Assembly (NCBI RefSeq): GCF_029223585.1 | Contig: NZ_CP119423.1 | Span: forward strand, 1,860,001-1,924,000 | Reading direction: 5' to 3' | Source of the DNA: Photobacterium sp. DA100 | GTDB lineage: Bacteria; Pseudomonadota; Gammaproteobacteria; Enterobacterales; Vibrionaceae | Length of the DNA: 64,000 nucleotides | Shown here: one piece after another, positions 63,369 to 64,000 of the stretch | Numbering within the stretch: position 1 is the first letter of the stretch | Layout of the letters: each line of letters begins with the position of its first letter | Notes under the pieces: generated by a model | Database searches by the model: none | What the model saw: the letters and a program-made list of their open reading frames with translations, nothing else | Told to the model about the DNA's origin: nothing | Position numbers and translations under genes: made by a program

Positions 63369-64000
63369 GTGAATAGCTCAGAACTTTTCGAGCATATTAT
63401 GGTTGATAATAGTGAATCTAGAGCATTGTTTTTAAGTGACTTTCGTGATGAAGTCGTAGAACTTTTAGATATATTTTCACAAGCATTCAATCTTCTAGAA
63501 GAGTCACCATGTAATAATGACCCATCTAATCGAGCTTGCACTGTTTCAGGTTACATATATTTAGCTATTGAATCTGCAGTAACAGCAACTCAGTTATTAT
63601 CACTTGGTCACGTAGCTCCTGCTGGCAACTCAATGCGTATTTCTTATGAATCTCTTTGTTTTTCTGCTCTGCTCAAGAGAAAGGACAAATTGAAGGTGGC
63701 CAAAGGGAAGCATCAATTTAACTTTTATGAAGAATATATGAAAAAATCAGCTCACACTAGAGCCGATAAGGTTGTAGGCTTAGTTGTTGAAAATAAAGAT
63801 CTTCTTGGTTTGAATTCAGAAGGGGTAGACTTCTTGAAGGGGGCCAAGAACTTCTACAATGGTTATAGTCATGCATCATATCTGTTGCTTCATTCAAAAA
63901 TAAAACTATCAACGAAGCAGCTATACATTGCTGGGAATTATGACAACGAAAGAAAGGAGTTGTTTAAACAACAGCTTGAGTTTATCAAACGGTATAGCAG
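63369..64000 (+). CDS. Hypothetical protein, 3' end outside the window
   Basis: Open from GTG at 63369 (SD AAGGAGAG 63358-63365) to the window end, at least 210 residues. The protein is soluble and helix-rich; GYIYLAIESAVTATQLLSLGHVAPAGNSMRISYESLCFSALLKRK and the later KNFYNGYSHASYLLLHSK hint at a helical bundle. No family recognised. Being next to a phage-type regulator it may be element cargo. Confidence 0.65.
   Translation, partial: MNSSELFEHIMVDNSESRALFLSDFRDEVVELLDIFSQAFNLLEESPCNNDPSNRACTVSGYIYLAIESAVTATQLLSLGHVAPAGNSMRISYESLCFSALLKRKDKLKVAKGKHQFNFYEEYMKKSAHTRADKVVGLVVENKDLLGLNSEGVDFLKGAKNFYNGYSHASYLLLHSKIKLSTKQLYIAGNYDNERKELFKQQLEFIKRYS

Noticed and set aside
1..64000. CRISPR arrays, tRNA and rRNA genes
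   Set aside because: No regularly spaced identical repeats and no tRNA or rRNA signatures were seen.

Overview
The window reads as chromosome 1 of a member of the Vibrionaceae (Vibrio/Photobacterium-like; genus not resolved). The evidence is a block of housekeeping genes in the order known around the terminus of Vibrio chromosome 1: letA-letB-rsmF, msrC-proQ-prc, pncB, pepN, NAD-glutamate dehydrogenase, pyrD, zapC, rlmKL-uup, rmf, fabA, lonP, matP. Vibrionaceae-type families (DUF3466, DUF3634, DUF2860, ToxR-like regulators) and the end of a mobile-integron cassette array support this. Two perfect matches to the MatP site matS (4486-4498 and 41457-41469) and a dif-like Xer site (62686-62715) place the window in the Ter macrodomain and close to the dimer-resolution site.

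Layout. 1-4470: AT-rich distal end of an integron array, with attC repeats separating a zinc-ribbon/HEPN-like protein, a two-gene membrane protein plus trypsin-like protease cassette, a SAM methyltransferase and a GNAT acetyltransferase. 4.6-7.2 kb: three minus-strand genes of unclear role, one encoding an exported single-heme protein. 7.4-9.2 kb: SOS-regulated umuDC. 9.4-17.8 kb: a glycoamylase-like lipoprotein, outer-membrane proteins, an AtoE-type fatty acid transporter, two cold-shock genes, yeeX and azoR. 18.2-53.7 kb: the conserved core, covering envelope lipid transport (LetAB), RNA modification (RsmF, RlmKL), RNA chaperone ProQ with protease Prc, NAD salvage, peptide and glutamate catabolism, pyrimidine and unsaturated fatty acid synthesis, ribosome hibernation, division (ZapC) and terminus organisation (MatP).

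53.7-61.9 kb is accessory. It holds a hotdog thioesterase, an orphan YcgR-N-like protein, a CheY-like regulator, and a ToxR/ToxS-like membrane regulator pair (overlapping by 8 bp) followed upstream by two exported ferredoxin-like/ABM-type proteins and an outer-membrane barrel, with an identical 17-mer on both sides of the group. A candidate small RNA lies at about 59.18-59.43 kb. 60.1-60.7 kb is decayed coding DNA.

62.0-64.0 kb: a transposase remnant of the ISNCY type that has lost its catalytic core, then the dif-like site with an 8-bp instead of 6-bp centre, then a phage-type regulator gene behind a perfect inverted repeat, and a gene cut by the window end. This looks like the edge of an element integrated by, or scarred by, Xer recombination.

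No rRNA, tRNA or CRISPR array was seen.
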